Position numbers and translations under genes: made by a program. Shown here piece after piece: positions 27,755 to 36,943 of a stretch of 64,000 bases of DNA. A model generated the notes under the pieces. That model was not told the DNA's origin. It searched no databases and was given only the letters and a program-made list of their open reading frames with translations. The number at the start of each line of letters is the position of its first letter. Position 1 is the first letter of the stretch. Source of the stretch: Shewanella sp. MBTL60-007 (GTDB taxonomy: Bacteria > Pseudomonadota > Gammaproteobacteria > Enterobacterales > Shewanellaceae); NCBI RefSeq assembly GCF_019654915.1, contig NZ_BPET01000018.1, forward strand, positions 1-64,000, in the 5' to 3' direction.

Positions 27755-27922
27755 GTGGAATTCCTACTTTTTTGCCTAATTTTTATTGCTTGTTTCTTGG
27801 TTGCTTTTAAACCCCACAAACAGAAACTGGCGCATATTTTTTTAGCTCTGAGCATTTTAATGAGTATGGGGATCTGGTTGGTCGCCACTTGGGGCATGTT
27901 AGTACCTGCCGGTAACTTGTGA
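27755..27922 (+). CDS. Small membrane protein, Dba-like
   Basis: A 55-codon gene starting with GTG 27755, with GGAG 7 bases upstream, and ending TGA 8 bases before the DsbB-family gene. The product has two hydrophobic helices (LLFCLIFIACFLVAF and IFLALSILMSMGIWLVA) around a short basic loop (KPHKQK), ending VPAGNL. In Campylobacter jejuni a small hydrophobic protein of similar size, Dba, is encoded immediately before dsbI and co-transcribed with it. Here the size, hydrophobicity, order and tight spacing match. Homology itself was not tested, so the name is by position. Confidence 0.65.
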   Translation: MEFLLFCLIFIACFLVAFKPHKQKLAHIFLALSILMSMGIWLVATWGMLVPAGNL

Positions 27923-27929
27923 GAACACG

Positions 27930-29384
27930 ATGATGAATGAATTAACAGTAAACAGAATTGTATCATTAGCGGCATTGGCGCTAATTACTTTGCCAGTCGG
28001 CATCGCTTGTATCATCTTAGGTTTTGCCATGGGTGACACCCCATGTATTCTTTGTTGGCAAGAACGTACTGCCATGGTCCTAGTATCTCTAATCGCGATT
28101 TTCATTATGCGTTATGGCTTAAAGCCTAAGTATATTGGCGCACTGATTATTACCGCTGTATATGGCTTATGGGCGGGTTACCGTCATAGCTCGGCACATA
28201 TTCTTCGTGATATTGGCCAGGGCTTCGGCCCGGCTATTTTTGGCGTACACACTTATGTATGGGTGATTGTGGTCTTTGCGATTATCTTATTATTTGCTGG
28301 TGTATTAATGCTGCTACAAGGCGATAAACTAGTAGAGAAGAGCGATAGCAGTGAATGGAGCTTATTGAACAAGGTCACTGTAAATGTGTTCTTAGTGATT
28401 ATTGGCTTCAACATTGTGCAAGCATTCACGCAAACAGGACCATTCCCATATATTGGTCAAAGCGATCCTGTGCGCATGACATTTGATTCTGAGAAAACCA
28501 TTTGGTCAACGGCTAACTGGCCAGCATTTTCTAAGCTTTCTGCGCGTGGCGCATACTCAATTGAAAAGCCTGACTTTGCGGCGATGACGGCAAATGCCGC
28601 GACTAAAGTAGCTACTAACGAAGCGCTTAGCTTACTTCAAAGTGTTGATTTGCCAGCCGACATTTTTGGTTTGGCCACCGGTATTAGCTATAACCCTCAA
28701 AGTAAGCTGTACGCTGTAGTCACCAGCAATAACTGGGTTTATTTCTTGGATGACACACTAACAACTACTTTGGCTAAAGTGCAGATTGATGCGGCATTTT
28801 CTGCTGAAATATCTAACCTTGCTGGTGTGACTTTTGACGGTGAAACCTCGGTGTTAGTGACAGCAGATCATAAAAGCTTTGTGCGTGTAGAGTACGATTC
28901 TAGCGTGAAGTTTGATGATACTTATGGACGTTTTATTGAAGGCACAGATGGCGTTCGCGAAGTGAAGCGCAGCCGCTTTGCGACAGTCCGTGCTAAGTAC
29001 AACTACGTGGCAAGTGTTGCTTGGGATGCGAATACACAAGAGTATTTAATGGTGACCTTACCAGCTACGAAGCGCAATAACTTTGTGGTTTCACGTTTAA
29101 GTGGCAAAGACTATGAGCTAAACAGCGAAGCGATTATTAGTATTGATGCCAAGGCTTACCCTAATGTGACTGGTGTTAGTGTAGTAGACGATAAAGCTTA
29201 TTTACTTAGTCATTCTGGTCAGCAAATGTTAACTATGGATTTGGCTTCAAATACCATAGTTGCGGCTAGTGATATTGCGGGTCTAAATAACCCACAAGCA
29301 CTGACAGTCGTAAATGGTGAGTTTGCAGTCTTAGATGCGAGTGAAGGGAATAATCGCGTTAACTTCTATCAGATCCAGAAGTAA
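27930..29384 (+). CDS. DsbB-family thiol oxidase with large C-terminal domain (DsbI-like)
   Basis: A 484-residue inner-membrane protein. The N-terminal part (about 1-170) has four to five membrane helices and the DsbB quinone-side CxxC in TPCILCWQER (C39, C42). No cysteine exists after residue 42, so the second periplasmic Cys pair of classic DsbB (C104/C130 in E. coli) is missing. Residues about 190-484 form a soluble, beta-rich, probably propeller-like periplasmic domain (GISYNPQSKLYAVVTSNNWVY, in part; GVTFDGETSVLVTADHKSF, in part). This layout is that of epsilonproteobacterial DsbI. ATG codons at 27930 and 27933 are both possible. Confidence 0.8.
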   Translation: MMNELTVNRIVSLAALALITLPVGIACIILGFAMGDTPCILCWQERTAMVLVSLIAIFIMRYGLKPKYIGALIITAVYGLWAGYRHSSAHILRDIGQGFGPAIFGVHTYVWVIVVFAIILLFAGVLMLLQGDKLVEKSDSSEWSLLNKVTVNVFLVIIGFNIVQAFTQTGPFPYIGQSDPVRMTFDSEKTIWSTANWPAFSKLSARGAYSIEKPDFAAMTANAATKVATNEALSLLQSVDLPADIFGLATGISYNPQSKLYAVVTSNNWVYFLDDTLTTTLAKVQIDAAFSAEISNLAGVTFDGETSVLVTADHKSFVRVEYDSSVKFDDTYGRFIEGTDGVREVKRSRFATVRAKYNYVASVAWDANTQEYLMVTLPATKRNNFVVSRLSGKDYELNSEAIISIDAKAYPNVTGVSVVDDKAYLLSHSGQQMLTMDLASNTIVAASDIAGLNNPQALTVVNGEFAVLDASEGNNRVNFYQIQK

Positions 29385-29420
29385 GCGCCTAAGGCGTTAA
29401 GATCACTTTAAAGCAATAAG

Positions 29421-29448
29421 CCCTTAATTACTCGTTAAGGGTTTTTTT
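29421..29448 (+). terminator. Terminator of the dsbI-like gene
   Basis: CCCTTAA (29421-29427) pairs with TTAAGGG (29435-29441), followed by seven T, about 35 bases after the stop. Confidence 0.85.
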
Positions 29449-29681
29449 AAGGTCTAAGCTTCACTTACGTTCACCTCTAGAATAATTGTTGGATAGCCTT
29501 AACTAGCCTGCGTTTGGCCATAAAAAATGCCAATCCTATGCAATAGCTCACAGGCTGATTAAGTTTGGCAATACTAATTTAGATGAATAGGTATAATTCG
29601 AAAAAATACCTCAAATAGTTGTAATCATATCGCTATTGAGTGCCCTCTACTAAATCGCTAACAGAATTAAAGGTTGTAACC

Positions 29682-30545
29682 ATGAAGCGGATCTTATCCA
29701 TTCAATCCCATGTGGTATTTGGCTGCGCAGGAAACAGTAGCGCCGTATTCCCAATGCGTCGTCTAGGTATGGAGGTGTGGCCAATCAATACGGTTCAGTT
29801 CTCTAACCATACTCAGTATGCACAAGGATGGACGGGAACGATTATGCCAGCTGGGCAGATCACCGAGTTGGTACAAGGGTTAGATAATATAGGTAAACTG
29901 CAAAGCTGTGATGCTATTCTGAGTGGCTACTTAGGTAGCGCCGAGCAGGGTGGTGAAATTGTCGCTGCAGTGAAAAAGATGAAAGCCCTCAATCCTCAGG
30001 CGATCTACTTCTGTGACCCAGTGATGGGCCACCCTGAGAAAGGCTGTATCGTTGCGCCGGGTGTGCAAGAGTTTCTTAAAACTCAAGCCTTGGCCGAAGC
30101 CGATATTATTGCGCCTAACCTCTTAGAGCTGGAAACGCTTACCGATAGAGAGTTGCATAATCTAGATGAAGTGATAAATGCGTGTGAGTGCTTGTTAGAA
30201 AAAGGGCTTGAGGTTGTGGTGGTGAAGCATCTTGCTAAGGCAGCTACTAGTCAAGAACAGTTTGAGATGTTGTTGGTAACCAAGACAGGCAGTTACCTAA
30301 TCTCTCGCCCTCTATATGAGTTTGATAAGCAACCTGTGGGCGTAGGAGACTTAATCAGTGGCTTGATGTTAGCTAATCTGCAAGCAGGTTTTAGCCCAGT
30401 AGAAGCCTTCGAGCGCACCAATGCCTCGGTTGATGCCGTACTACTAGAGACCTTTAACCAAGGTGCTTATGAGCTGCAATTAATTGGCGCGCAGGATGCT
30501 ATTGCATCGCCGACAATCAAGGCACACGCCAAGCGAGTAAACTAA
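29682..30545 (+). CDS. pdxY: Pyridoxal kinase PdxY
   Basis: Phosphorylates pyridoxal in the B6 salvage pathway. 287 residues, the family length, from ATG 29682 (the ORF upstream to 29640 adds an unsupported 14 residues). The N-terminus [20 protein letters not shown] is typical of Pdx[10 protein letters not shown] holds the catalytic-region Asp, and [10 protein letters not shown] is the ribokinase-like anion-hole Gly/Asp motif. Monocistronic. Confidence 0.92.
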   Translation: MKRILSIQSHVVFGCAGNSSAVFPMRRLGMEVWPINTVQFSNHTQYAQGWTGTIMPAGQITELVQGLDNIGKLQSCDAILSGYLGSAEQGGEIVAAVKKMKALNPQAIYFCDPVMGHPEKGCIVAPGVQEFLKTQALAEADIIAPNLLELETLTDRELHNLDEVINACECLLEKGLEVVVVKHLAKAATSQEQFEMLLVTKTGSYLISRPLYEFDKQPVGVGDLISGLMLANLQAGFSPVEAFERTNASVDAVLLETFNQGAYELQLIGAQDAIASPTIKAHAKRVN

Positions 30546-30640
30546 CTCAAGCTTATTCGTATCAAAATCAATAGGCGGAATTTAATGAGCCTGCTCTATT
30601 CATGGAACAGGCTCTTTTCTTAGCTTTAAAAGAAGTTCCT

Positions 30641-31018
30641 AGCACCTAGCACCTTTCTTAGCCTTTCCTAGGACCTTATTCGTTTCCCGCTTTTCCGTCT
30701 TTGCTTTCACCATCTTTAAACCGTCTCAGCCTTTCCCTGCTTTACTCCATCTTTTCCGAAAGCGTAGCGTGCCGTAAGTGACCTAGTCACGTTTGTAAGG
30801 CCGAAGGCCGTTCGGCTATTACCATCCTGGCCTTTCCTAGCACCTTTCTTAGCCTTTCCTAGGACCTTATTCGTTTCCCGCTTTTCCGTCTTTGCTTTCA
30901 CCATCTTTAAACCGTCTCAGCCTTTCCCTGCTTTACTCCATCTTCTCCGTAAGCGCAGCGTTCTGTAAGGCCGAAGGCCGTTCGTCTTGTACCGTCTTGG
31001 CTTTTCCTAGAACCTTCC
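30641..31018. repeat. Repeat island A (two units, period 191)
   Basis: Intergenic block between the ends of pdxY and the NapH-like gene. A unit of CTAG- and pyrimidine-rich words (CACCTTTCTTAGCCTTTCCT start at 30650 and 30841) occurs twice with a 191-base period. Each unit ends with AAGCG-AGCGT-GTAAG and GGCCGAAGGCCGTTCG hairpin words. The first unit also holds the palindrome GTGACCTAGTCAC (30778-30790), absent from the second. No coding potential is credible here. Confidence 0.85.
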
Positions 31019-31019
31019 G

Positions 31020-32234
31020 TTAATGCCCAATCCTATCTAAATGTTGAATTAAGTACATACGTGCCTCGACTGGCGTTTCGCTGTGCCAGAAGCCGCCTAG
31101 ATAAGCGATAAGCGGGAGCAGGAACATGATGATTAGCAGCATGATACTAAGTCCACGTGCGGAGAGCTTCCAACCGTTACGAGTACTAAAATGCAGCGCC
31201 TCCTTCTTAGGGCAGGCGGACACGCAGCGCATACAGGCCTGGCATTCGTCTGAACGAATGTTGATTTGGTTATGTACCTGGATATTCGCCGGGCAGGCGC
31301 GGCTGCACTTATCGCAGTTCATCCCTTTTGATTCGATTAGACAGTGCTGAGTACTGCGGCGGATCTTAAATGGACTTAAGAAGCTTACTAGTCCAAGCAA
31401 CGCGCCATAAGGGCAGATATAGCGACAGAAACCTTGGCGGCGCCAAGCGGCAAGCCCTAGAATGAAGCCGAAACAGATTAAGGTCACAAGCCCTGGAGTG
31501 ATAAAGAACAGTGCCATCTTAAGATCGGCAATCTTGTGATAATTACTGTTTAAATAACCGGGAATGCTCTGACTCGGCATGCCAACAATGATGTACAACA
31601 AAGCCAGTAACAGCAGGTATTTGACCATACGTAGTGGCCAGTCTATCCAAGCGGGTGGCAGTAGCTCCTGTTTGATGAAGCGCTTTCTGAGTTTATACAG
31701 ATATTCACCAGCCAAGCCTAACGGGCAGGCCCAGCCGCAGAAAGCACGTTTACACAGTAAACCTGTCAGTAACACCACTGTTAACATGACAGCTGCTGCA
31801 GGGTGGTTTTGATCCCAGATCCCCAAGCTGAGAATCGCCTTAATCTCGATGCCGCCAGCAATGGGTAAAAAGGCATCGCCAACATCGGGGCGCATCAGCC
31901 AAGGTGTGATGCCAGCTTTAAGTAACGCGGCATTAACCGCAAATTGCACACCAACCAATAGCATCGACAGTGCTAAAAGATGCTGTACACCGTCTCTTAA
32001 GTTATTGGCTCTCAGAGCGCCTTGAGCGACTTCGGGCTGTAACTTAGTTATTAGGCCGATAACGATAACGGCGAGGCCTAGACCTGCGATAAGAGGCCAA
32101 TATAGGCTAGAAATTATGGCAGCAGTTACTAGGAGGGCGGTGGTCAGTGCCCCCCACTTCTTGCCACTCCAATACAGCAGACTGGTGCTATAGGTCAGCG
32201 CTAAGGCAAGAGTTAAAGATTCGATAAAGCTCAT
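31020..32234 (-). CDS. NapH/CcoG-like membrane polyferredoxin
   Basis: A 404-residue inner-membrane protein with about eight helices. Two NapH/MauN-type motifs, CKRAFCGWACPLG (about 160) and CRYICPYG (about 270), lie between helices. Two 4Fe-4S ferredoxin clusters follow at about 295-345 (CDKCSRACP and CQACMRCVSACP). It probably passes electrons from the quinol pool to a periplasmic or membrane partner. No cognate reductase gene is beside it, so the pathway is unknown. Confidence 0.82.
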   Translation of the reverse strand: MSFIESLTLALALTYSTSLLYWSGKKWGALTTALLVTAAIISSLYWPLIAGLGLAVIVIGLITKLQPEVAQGALRANNLRDGVQHLLALSMLLVGVQFAVNAALLKAGITPWLMRPDVGDAFLPIAGGIEIKAILSLGIWDQNHPAAAVMLTVVLLTGLLCKRAFCGWACPLGLAGEYLYKLRKRFIKQELLPPAWIDWPLRMVKYLLLLALLYIIVGMPSQSIPGYLNSNYHKIADLKMALFFITPGLVTLICFGFILGLAAWRRQGFCRYICPYGALLGLVSFLSPFKIRRSTQHCLIESKGMNCDKCSRACPANIQVHNQINIRSDECQACMRCVSACPKKEALHFSTRNGWKLSARGLSIMLLIIMFLLPLIAYLGGFWHSETPVEARMYLIQHLDRIGH

Positions 32235-32367
32235 AAATAGCGTTAGTTAAAATAGGATGGATACTATTGTGAAACTTTGTTTGAGAATTAGTTCTTGTTG
32301 AACGCTTAGCTTGTGCGGGAGATCGAAAAATGAGGATTATAGCGTTGAAAACGATGTGTTAGCTCAC

Positions 32368-32407
32368 AAGTTAGGTTCCTAAGTTATGTTGCTTAGGAAC
32401 CTAACTT
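32368..32407. terminator. Perfect 16-base inverted repeat, terminator-like
   Basis: AAGTTAGGTTCCTAAG and CTTAGGAACCTAACTT pair perfectly around an 8-base loop. It lies just after the DUF2959 stop on the minus strand. There is no long T tail, so it may also act as a 3' stabiliser. The core TTCCTA/TAGGAA resembles words of the repeat islands. Confidence 0.6.
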
Positions 32408-32417
32408 TAGGGGATGT

Positions 32418-33065
32418 TTATTTACCTTCTAATGAGGCAATGAACTTGTTTGATTCATCGATCGACTTGTTCATCTCTTTAATTAACCCTGAGATATCGG
32501 TCTGCAGGCTAGCAAACTCCCCTTTAATCGCGCCAATGGCTTGGGCGTTAAGGTTATGCTTTAGGTACAGCATATTGTCTTTCATCGCGGTGAGAACTGG
32601 TTCCATCTTGCTCTCGGCGCGGCGCATGCTTTTTACCAGTTGGTTATATGAACGGCGAGTCTCTTTGAGCTTAGACTCACTGTTACGGCGTAGGCTGGCT
32701 TTGCTGATCTCACCAATCTCTGTTTGCCATTCGTCAAAGAGTGCCTCGGCCACATCTTCAACTTTGTCGATACGATTGGTGACATCATCGGCTGCATCTT
32801 GTGCCGATTCGTATTCGTCTTTGGCCTTGTTATAGGCACTTTCTAGGTCGCCACCATCATGGTTTAGTAGTGCTTGCATCTCTTCTAGCGCCGAGCTGAA
32901 CTGCTCTTGGGCATCTTCTTGAGATTCTCTAGCGTCTTCGACACGATCGACCATGATGTCGCGCTTGTGATACCCCACTTTTTCCATCGCGCCATAATAG
33001 GCACTCTGGCAGCCACCCAGTAGTAAACTTGTGCCAATAACGGCGGTGGTAATTAGTTTTTTCAT
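32418..33065 (-). CDS. DUF2959 lipoprotein
   Basis: A 215-residue lipoprotein (lipobox LLLGGC, Cys19). The rest is almost wholly helical and charged, with heptad-like coiled coil (about 40-110 and 130-210), matching the DUF2959 family of marine gammaproteobacteria. Function unknown. It is followed upstream (27 bases) by the TM2-like gene on the same strand, so the two form a small operon. Confidence 0.8.
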   Translation of the reverse strand: MKKLITTAVIGTSLLLGGCQSAYYGAMEKVGYHKRDIMVDRVEDARESQEDAQEQFSSALEEMQALLNHDGGDLESAYNKAKDEYESAQDAADDVTNRIDKVEDVAEALFDEWQTEIGEISKASLRRNSESKLKETRRSYNQLVKSMRRAESKMEPVLTAMKDNMLYLKHNLNAQAIGAIKGEFASLQTDISGLIKEMNKSIDESNKFIASLEGK

Positions 33066-33092
33066 TTTCTTTTATCCCTGAAAATTCAAAGG

Positions 33093-33317
33093 CTACTCTG
33101 AGCGAAACTTAGCTGCGTCGATAATACTCCACAGATGGGCAATACCGCCTATGATTGCCGGAACAATAAGCCACCATAGGGCATAACCGACAACGGCAAT
33201 AACACAGAAAAGTAAAGCCGCTAAAATACGCCCTTGAACAAGCTGTCCAAGGCCTGGGAAGAAAAAGCTCGCGATTGCGGCAATAACATTGCCCGCTGAT
33301 CCTTGTTGAGACATCAA
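33093..33317 (-). CDS. Small TM2-like membrane protein
   Basis: A 74-residue protein with two or three hydrophobic helices. FFFPGLGQLVQGRILAALLF is the turn-and-helix pattern of TM2-type proteins, and the end is HLWSIIDAAKF. It is first gene of the pair with the DUF2959 lipoprotein and divergent from yihY. Function unknown. Two Met codons open the ORF; either is possible. Confidence 0.7.
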   Translation of the reverse strand: MMSQQGSAGNVIAAIASFFFPGLGQLVQGRILAALLFCVIAVVGYALWWLIVPAIIGGIAHLWSIIDAAKFRSE

Positions 33318-33426
33318 TTCAATCCTTATGCTTGTAAAGAGAAGGTTATAAGCTTTATTGTACCAAGATAATGATTATTATCGTCTAATAGATTAAGACT
33401 AACTTTAACAGAATCAAGAGTAACAA

Positions 33427-34449
33427 GTGAAAAATAAGATTGTGATAAATCAGGTTCGTTCTTTCTTACTGAGTATTTGGGCATTTTTTTTACACCTACT
33501 CAGTCGCTTTAAAGAAGACCAAGTCAATATTAAGGCTGGCCACTTAGCCTATGTCACCCTGTTGTCACTGGTGCCAATTGTGGCGGTGATGTTTTCCATG
33601 TTGTCGGCGTTCCCGGTTTTTTCTGGCATACGCGAAAAGTTAGAAGCGTTTGTTTACGACAATTTTCTGCCTGCCGCCGGTGATACGGTGCAGATCTATA
33701 TCAATGAATTTGTCGCCAACGCCTCTAAGGGGACCAGCGTCGGTATCGCTGCCTTAGTGGTGGTGGCACTGCTGCTGATCTCGGCTATCGATAAGGCGCT
33801 AAACAGTATTTGGCGAACCAAAGAAAAACGTCAGGCGGCGGTCTCTTTTTCTATGTATTGGATGGTGTTGACCTTAGGGCCTGTGTTGGTGGGGGCCAGC
33901 CTAGTTGCAACCTCTTACATAGTGTCATTAAAGGTGTTCAATACTGAAGAGCTTTCTGGAGTCGTCCCTATACTGATAGAGCGTTTGCCGATGATCTTTT
34001 CGGTGGCGGCCTTTCTACTGCTGTATATGGTTGTACCCGTTAAGAAGGTTAAGTTTCTGCATGCACTACTGGGTGCACTAGTCGCAGCCATGCTGTTTGA
34101 GCTGGGCAAGAAGGGGTTCGCATACTATGTGACTCAGTTCCCGAGTTACGAGGCCATCTACGGCGCCCTAGCGACAATACCCATTTTATTTGTTTGGGTT
34201 TATGTTTCTTGGGTGATCGTGCTCGTTGGTGCAGAGATCACTGCAGGACTGCCTGAGTATCTGCATGAGTGCCAGCAGATCCGAGAAAGGGTATCGGCCG
34301 AGGCTGAAGCCGAAGAGTTGGAGCAGGAGTCAAAACAGAGTGTTAGCCAACTCGAAGAAACGAATGAGCAAGTTAGTGAGAAAACGAGCAAGCAAATGAG
34401 TGAGTCTAGCCCTGATAAGCAGGATAAGTCTGCCGATAGGAATAAGTAG
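33427..34449 (+). CDS. YihY/BrkB-family inner membrane protein
   Basis: A 340-residue protein of the UPF0761 family with six membrane helices (about 35-260). Family signatures: [20 protein letters not shown] near residue 38, [18 protein letters not shown] and [19 protein letters not shown]. The cytosolic tail (about 275-340) is Glu/Lys/Ser-rich and low in complexity. Once annotated as ribonuclease BN in error; the true function is unknown. Start is GTG 33427 after AAGAG. It ends 5 bases before the next gene, so it is co-transcribed with the hydrolase. Confidence 0.85.
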   Translation: MKNKIVINQVRSFLLSIWAFFLHLLSRFKEDQVNIKAGHLAYVTLLSLVPIVAVMFSMLSAFPVFSGIREKLEAFVYDNFLPAAGDTVQIYINEFVANASKGTSVGIAALVVVALLLISAIDKALNSIWRTKEKRQAAVSFSMYWMVLTLGPVLVGASLVATSYIVSLKVFNTEELSGVVPILIERLPMIFSVAAFLLLYMVVPVKKVKFLHALLGALVAAMLFELGKKGFAYYVTQFPSYEAIYGALATIPILFVWVYVSWVIVLVGAEITAGLPEYLHECQQIRERVSAEAEAEELEQESKQSVSQLEETNEQVSEKTSKQMSESSPDKQDKSADRNK

Positions 34450-34454
34450 GGCTA

Positions 34455-35387
34455 ATGCCTATTGCGCTACCTAAAGCCTTCCGTCGAACCTGGATCGATG
34501 TTGGTGACGGTCATCAACTGCATGTGGCATTGTATGGTAATTCCGAGGGAATCCCACTGCTGTATCTGCACGGTGGTCCTGGTGCGGGTTGTAGCGTCGA
34601 AGAGTTAAAGCTGTTCGATCTGTCTGTTTATCAGGTGATTTTAGTCGATCAGCGTGGTGCTGGGCGTTCACGCCCTCGGGGGGAGCTTAAGCATAATAAC
34701 CTCTCCAATTTACTGGCCGATATTGAGCGAGTTCGCTGCTGGCTTAATGTTCCTCAATGGATGCTGGCGGGGGGCTCATTTGGTGCCACCTTAGCCTTGT
34801 TATATTCCGCCTACTACCCAAACCGGGTGATCTCACAGGTATTATGGGGGCTGTTTGTTCCCAGCCCTGCGGGTATTGAATGGCTCTACGGTAATCGTGG
34901 AGCGGCTCGCTTGTTCAAAGAGGAATATCGAGATTTTGTTGATGGTGCAGAGCCACAAGAGTTAACGGCTTTACTCACCAGTTATCGTTCCAGTTTGGAT
35001 GATGACTGCCAAGACGTTCGCTACTCTGCGGCAGAGCGCTGGATCCGCTGGGAAATGGCCTTAGCTTATCCAGGCTGTATGTTAGGCGAGATTAATTCGC
35101 CATTCAGTCAGTCTCTAGCAAGCATAGAGCTTTATTATGTTGCTAATGATTACTTTGGTGCATTTGAAAAACTCATCGTTCAATTGCCTTTGATTCAATG
35201 TCAAACACGTGTACTGCAGGGTGAGATGGACTGGGTCTGCCCATTTAAAGTACTGCAAAACTTCTTTAAAGGTAGGGCGAGCCAGTTGATCGAGGTGACA
35301 GAGATTAAAGGTGGGTATCACGCTTTGGCCGATGTTAAGATGGCTAGAGCGGTAATGGATGCCATACAGGAAATGGCCAAACAATAA
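34455..35387 (+). CDS. Prolyl aminopeptidase-like alpha/beta hydrolase
   Basis: A 310-residue S33-family serine hydrolase. The oxyanion region is LYLHGGPGAG (about 38), DQRGAGRSRP follows, and the nucleophile elbow is AGGSFGATLALLY (Ser about 108). A C-terminal Asp and a His in KGGYHALADV complete the triad. These motifs are those of proline iminopeptidase, which removes N-terminal proline. The substrate is inferred from the family. Confidence 0.85.
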   Translation: MPIALPKAFRRTWIDVGDGHQLHVALYGNSEGIPLLYLHGGPGAGCSVEELKLFDLSVYQVILVDQRGAGRSRPRGELKHNNLSNLLADIERVRCWLNVPQWMLAGGSFGATLALLYSAYYPNRVISQVLWGLFVPSPAGIEWLYGNRGAARLFKEEYRDFVDGAEPQELTALLTSYRSSLDDDCQDVRYSAAERWIRWEMALAYPGCMLGEINSPFSQSLASIELYYVANDYFGAFEKLIVQLPLIQCQTRVLQGEMDWVCPFKVLQNFFKGRASQLIEVTEIKGGYHALADVKMARAVMDAIQEMAKQ

Positions 35388-35406
35388 ACAAGGAAACATA
35401 GACGCT

Positions 35407-35988
35407 ATGAAAAAACTGATTGTTGCAGGCTTAGCTATCGGCTTAACTATCGGCCTAACGGCTTGCGCTTCAACTGAAAAAACAGCAGAGGCAGAAGCTG
35501 CTGTCAAAGCGCCTGACAGTGTGGATTTAGGTGGCCTGTCTAACGAAGAAGCCACGACTAAATTGCTTGAAGCACTGTTAAATAAGAGTTATTTGGCATC
35601 GCGTGCAGGGCCTAATGGTGTGGCGGTCAATTTTGATAACAGCCAGTTTATTCTGCAGCCGAGCATCAACCCTGATGGTATCGATCGCATCATGATGAAT
35701 CGCTTTTACGCCATTCACCCTAAATATGTGGGTAGTAAAGAGATGTTGCTGATGATCGGTACCTTGAACCAAAAGCTTAATTTCGCCAAGTTTGTTATCC
35801 GCGACCAAGGTGCGGTGATCCAGGTGCAAGGGGCGGCAACATTTGTCGATACCATCACCATGGAGGAGATCCGTCGATTTATCCTATGGATAGATGAAGG
35901 TTTACGTCAGGTAGGTGAGTCTCTCCCAGAAGGTTCGGAAGATGTGATTAAGCCAATACCTGTGATGCAGAATATTCAGTCGATTTAA
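35407..35988 (+). CDS. Lipoprotein, possible YbjN-like fold
   Basis: A 193-residue lipoprotein. Start at ATG 35407 (the ORF from 35359 overlaps the previous gene) with AAGGAAA upstream; lipobox GLTAC. Mature residues about 50-175 alternate strands and helices, and FVDTITMEEIRRFILWIDEG resembles the C-terminal helix of YbjN-type proteins. That match is weak. It follows the hydrolase by 19 bases and closes the yihY operon. Confidence 0.65.
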   Translation: MKKLIVAGLAIGLTIGLTACASTEKTAEAEAAVKAPDSVDLGGLSNEEATTKLLEALLNKSYLASRAGPNGVAVNFDNSQFILQPSINPDGIDRIMMNRFYAIHPKYVGSKEMLLMIGTLNQKLNFAKFVIRDQGAVIQVQGAATFVDTITMEEIRRFILWIDEGLRQVGESLPEGSEDVIKPIPVMQNIQSI

Positions 35989-35997
35989 AGAAGGTTT

Positions 35998-36400
35998 TAG
36001 GGAAAGCAGGGAAAGCAGGTCCTAGGTCTTAGGAAAGGCTAAGAAAGGTACTAGGGAAAGCTGGGAAAGCTAAGAAATGGCAAAGGTGGTGCTTTTGGTT
36101 TTTGTTGTTCCTAGCAGGGCGAAGCCCGTCCTCGAAGCGAAGCGTCCTAGGATCTTTAAAGCAAAGACGAACGGCCTACGGCCTTACGGACGTGACTATG
36201 TCACTTACGGAACGCTGCGCTTACGGAAAAGCAGGGAAAGCAGGTCCTAGGTCTTAGGAAAGGCTAAGAAAGGTACTAGGGAAAGCTGGAAAAGCTAAGA
36301 AATGGCAAAGGTGGTGCTTTTGGTTTTTGTTGTTCCTAGCAGGGCGAAGCCCGTCCTCGGAGCGAAGCGTCCTAGAACCTAATCCCTTGTTTTAAAGCGA
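35998..36400. repeat. Repeat island B (two units, period 225; inverted relative to C)
   Basis: Between the lipoprotein stop and dtd. GCAGGGAAAGCAGGTCCTAG recurs at 36006 and 36231 (period 225), each followed by a purine-rich stretch and GGGCGAAGCCCGTCCTCG-AGCGAAGCG. The middle has the reverse complements of the A/C words: ACGGCCTACGGCC, GTGACTATGTCAC (36192-36204) and AACGCTGCGCTTACGGAAAA. The dtd promoter must lie within or just after it. Confidence 0.85.
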
Positions 36401-36456
36401 AGCGTTCGTCTTCGCTTTTTCATTTAAGTTATTAAATTTTTTGGAGAGTGTTGTAC

Positions 36457-36894
36457 GTGATTGCCCTAATTCAACGTGTGAGTGAAGCAAAAGTTGTCGT
36501 TGATGGCGCGACTATCGGTGAGATAGATAAAGGCCTGTTGGTATTACTCGGTGTCGAGCGCGAGGATAACATTGAGAAGATGCAAAAGCTGGCCACCAAG
36601 GTGATGAGCTACCGTGTGTTTTCCGATGAAAATGGCAAGATGAACCTTAACCTTGAACAGGCGGGGGGCAGTCTATTAGTGGTATCGCAGTTTACCTTAG
36701 CTGCCGATACTGGCCGAGGATTGCGTCCAAGTTTCTCCGGTGCAGGTACGCCGGATCAAGCGCGCGAACTCTATGAGGCGTTTGTCGATTTTTGTAAGTC
36801 CAAAGGGGTGAACACTCAAACTGGCCAATTTGCCGCAGACATGAAAGTGTCTTTAGTGAATGACGGCCCTGTAACCTTTAACCTGCAAGTCTAG
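36457..36894 (+). CDS. dtd: D-aminoacyl-tRNA deacylase
   Basis: Hydrolyses D-aminoacyl-tRNAs for translational proofreading. 145 residues from GTG 36457 (GGAG 10 bases upstream), matching the E. coli length; the GTG at 36448 overlaps the ribosome site. The catalytic-pocket motif SQFTL occurs in [16 protein letters not shown], and the cross-subunit Gly-Pro motif is in [12 protein letters not shown]. Confidence 0.95.
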   Translation: MIALIQRVSEAKVVVDGATIGEIDKGLLVLLGVEREDNIEKMQKLATKVMSYRVFSDENGKMNLNLEQAGGSLLVVSQFTLAADTGRGLRPSFSGAGTPDQARELYEAFVDFCKSKGVNTQTGQFAADMKVSLVNDGPVTFNLQV

Positions 36895-36943
36895 AGCTTT
36901 ACTGCGTGCTCAGGGATTGTAAAGGCTCGTATTAGGAAAGCGG

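Noticed and set aside
30716..30904. 62-codon minus-strand ORF (Lys/Arg-rich)
   Set aside because: Lies wholly within repeat island A and reflects its purine-rich composition on one strand.
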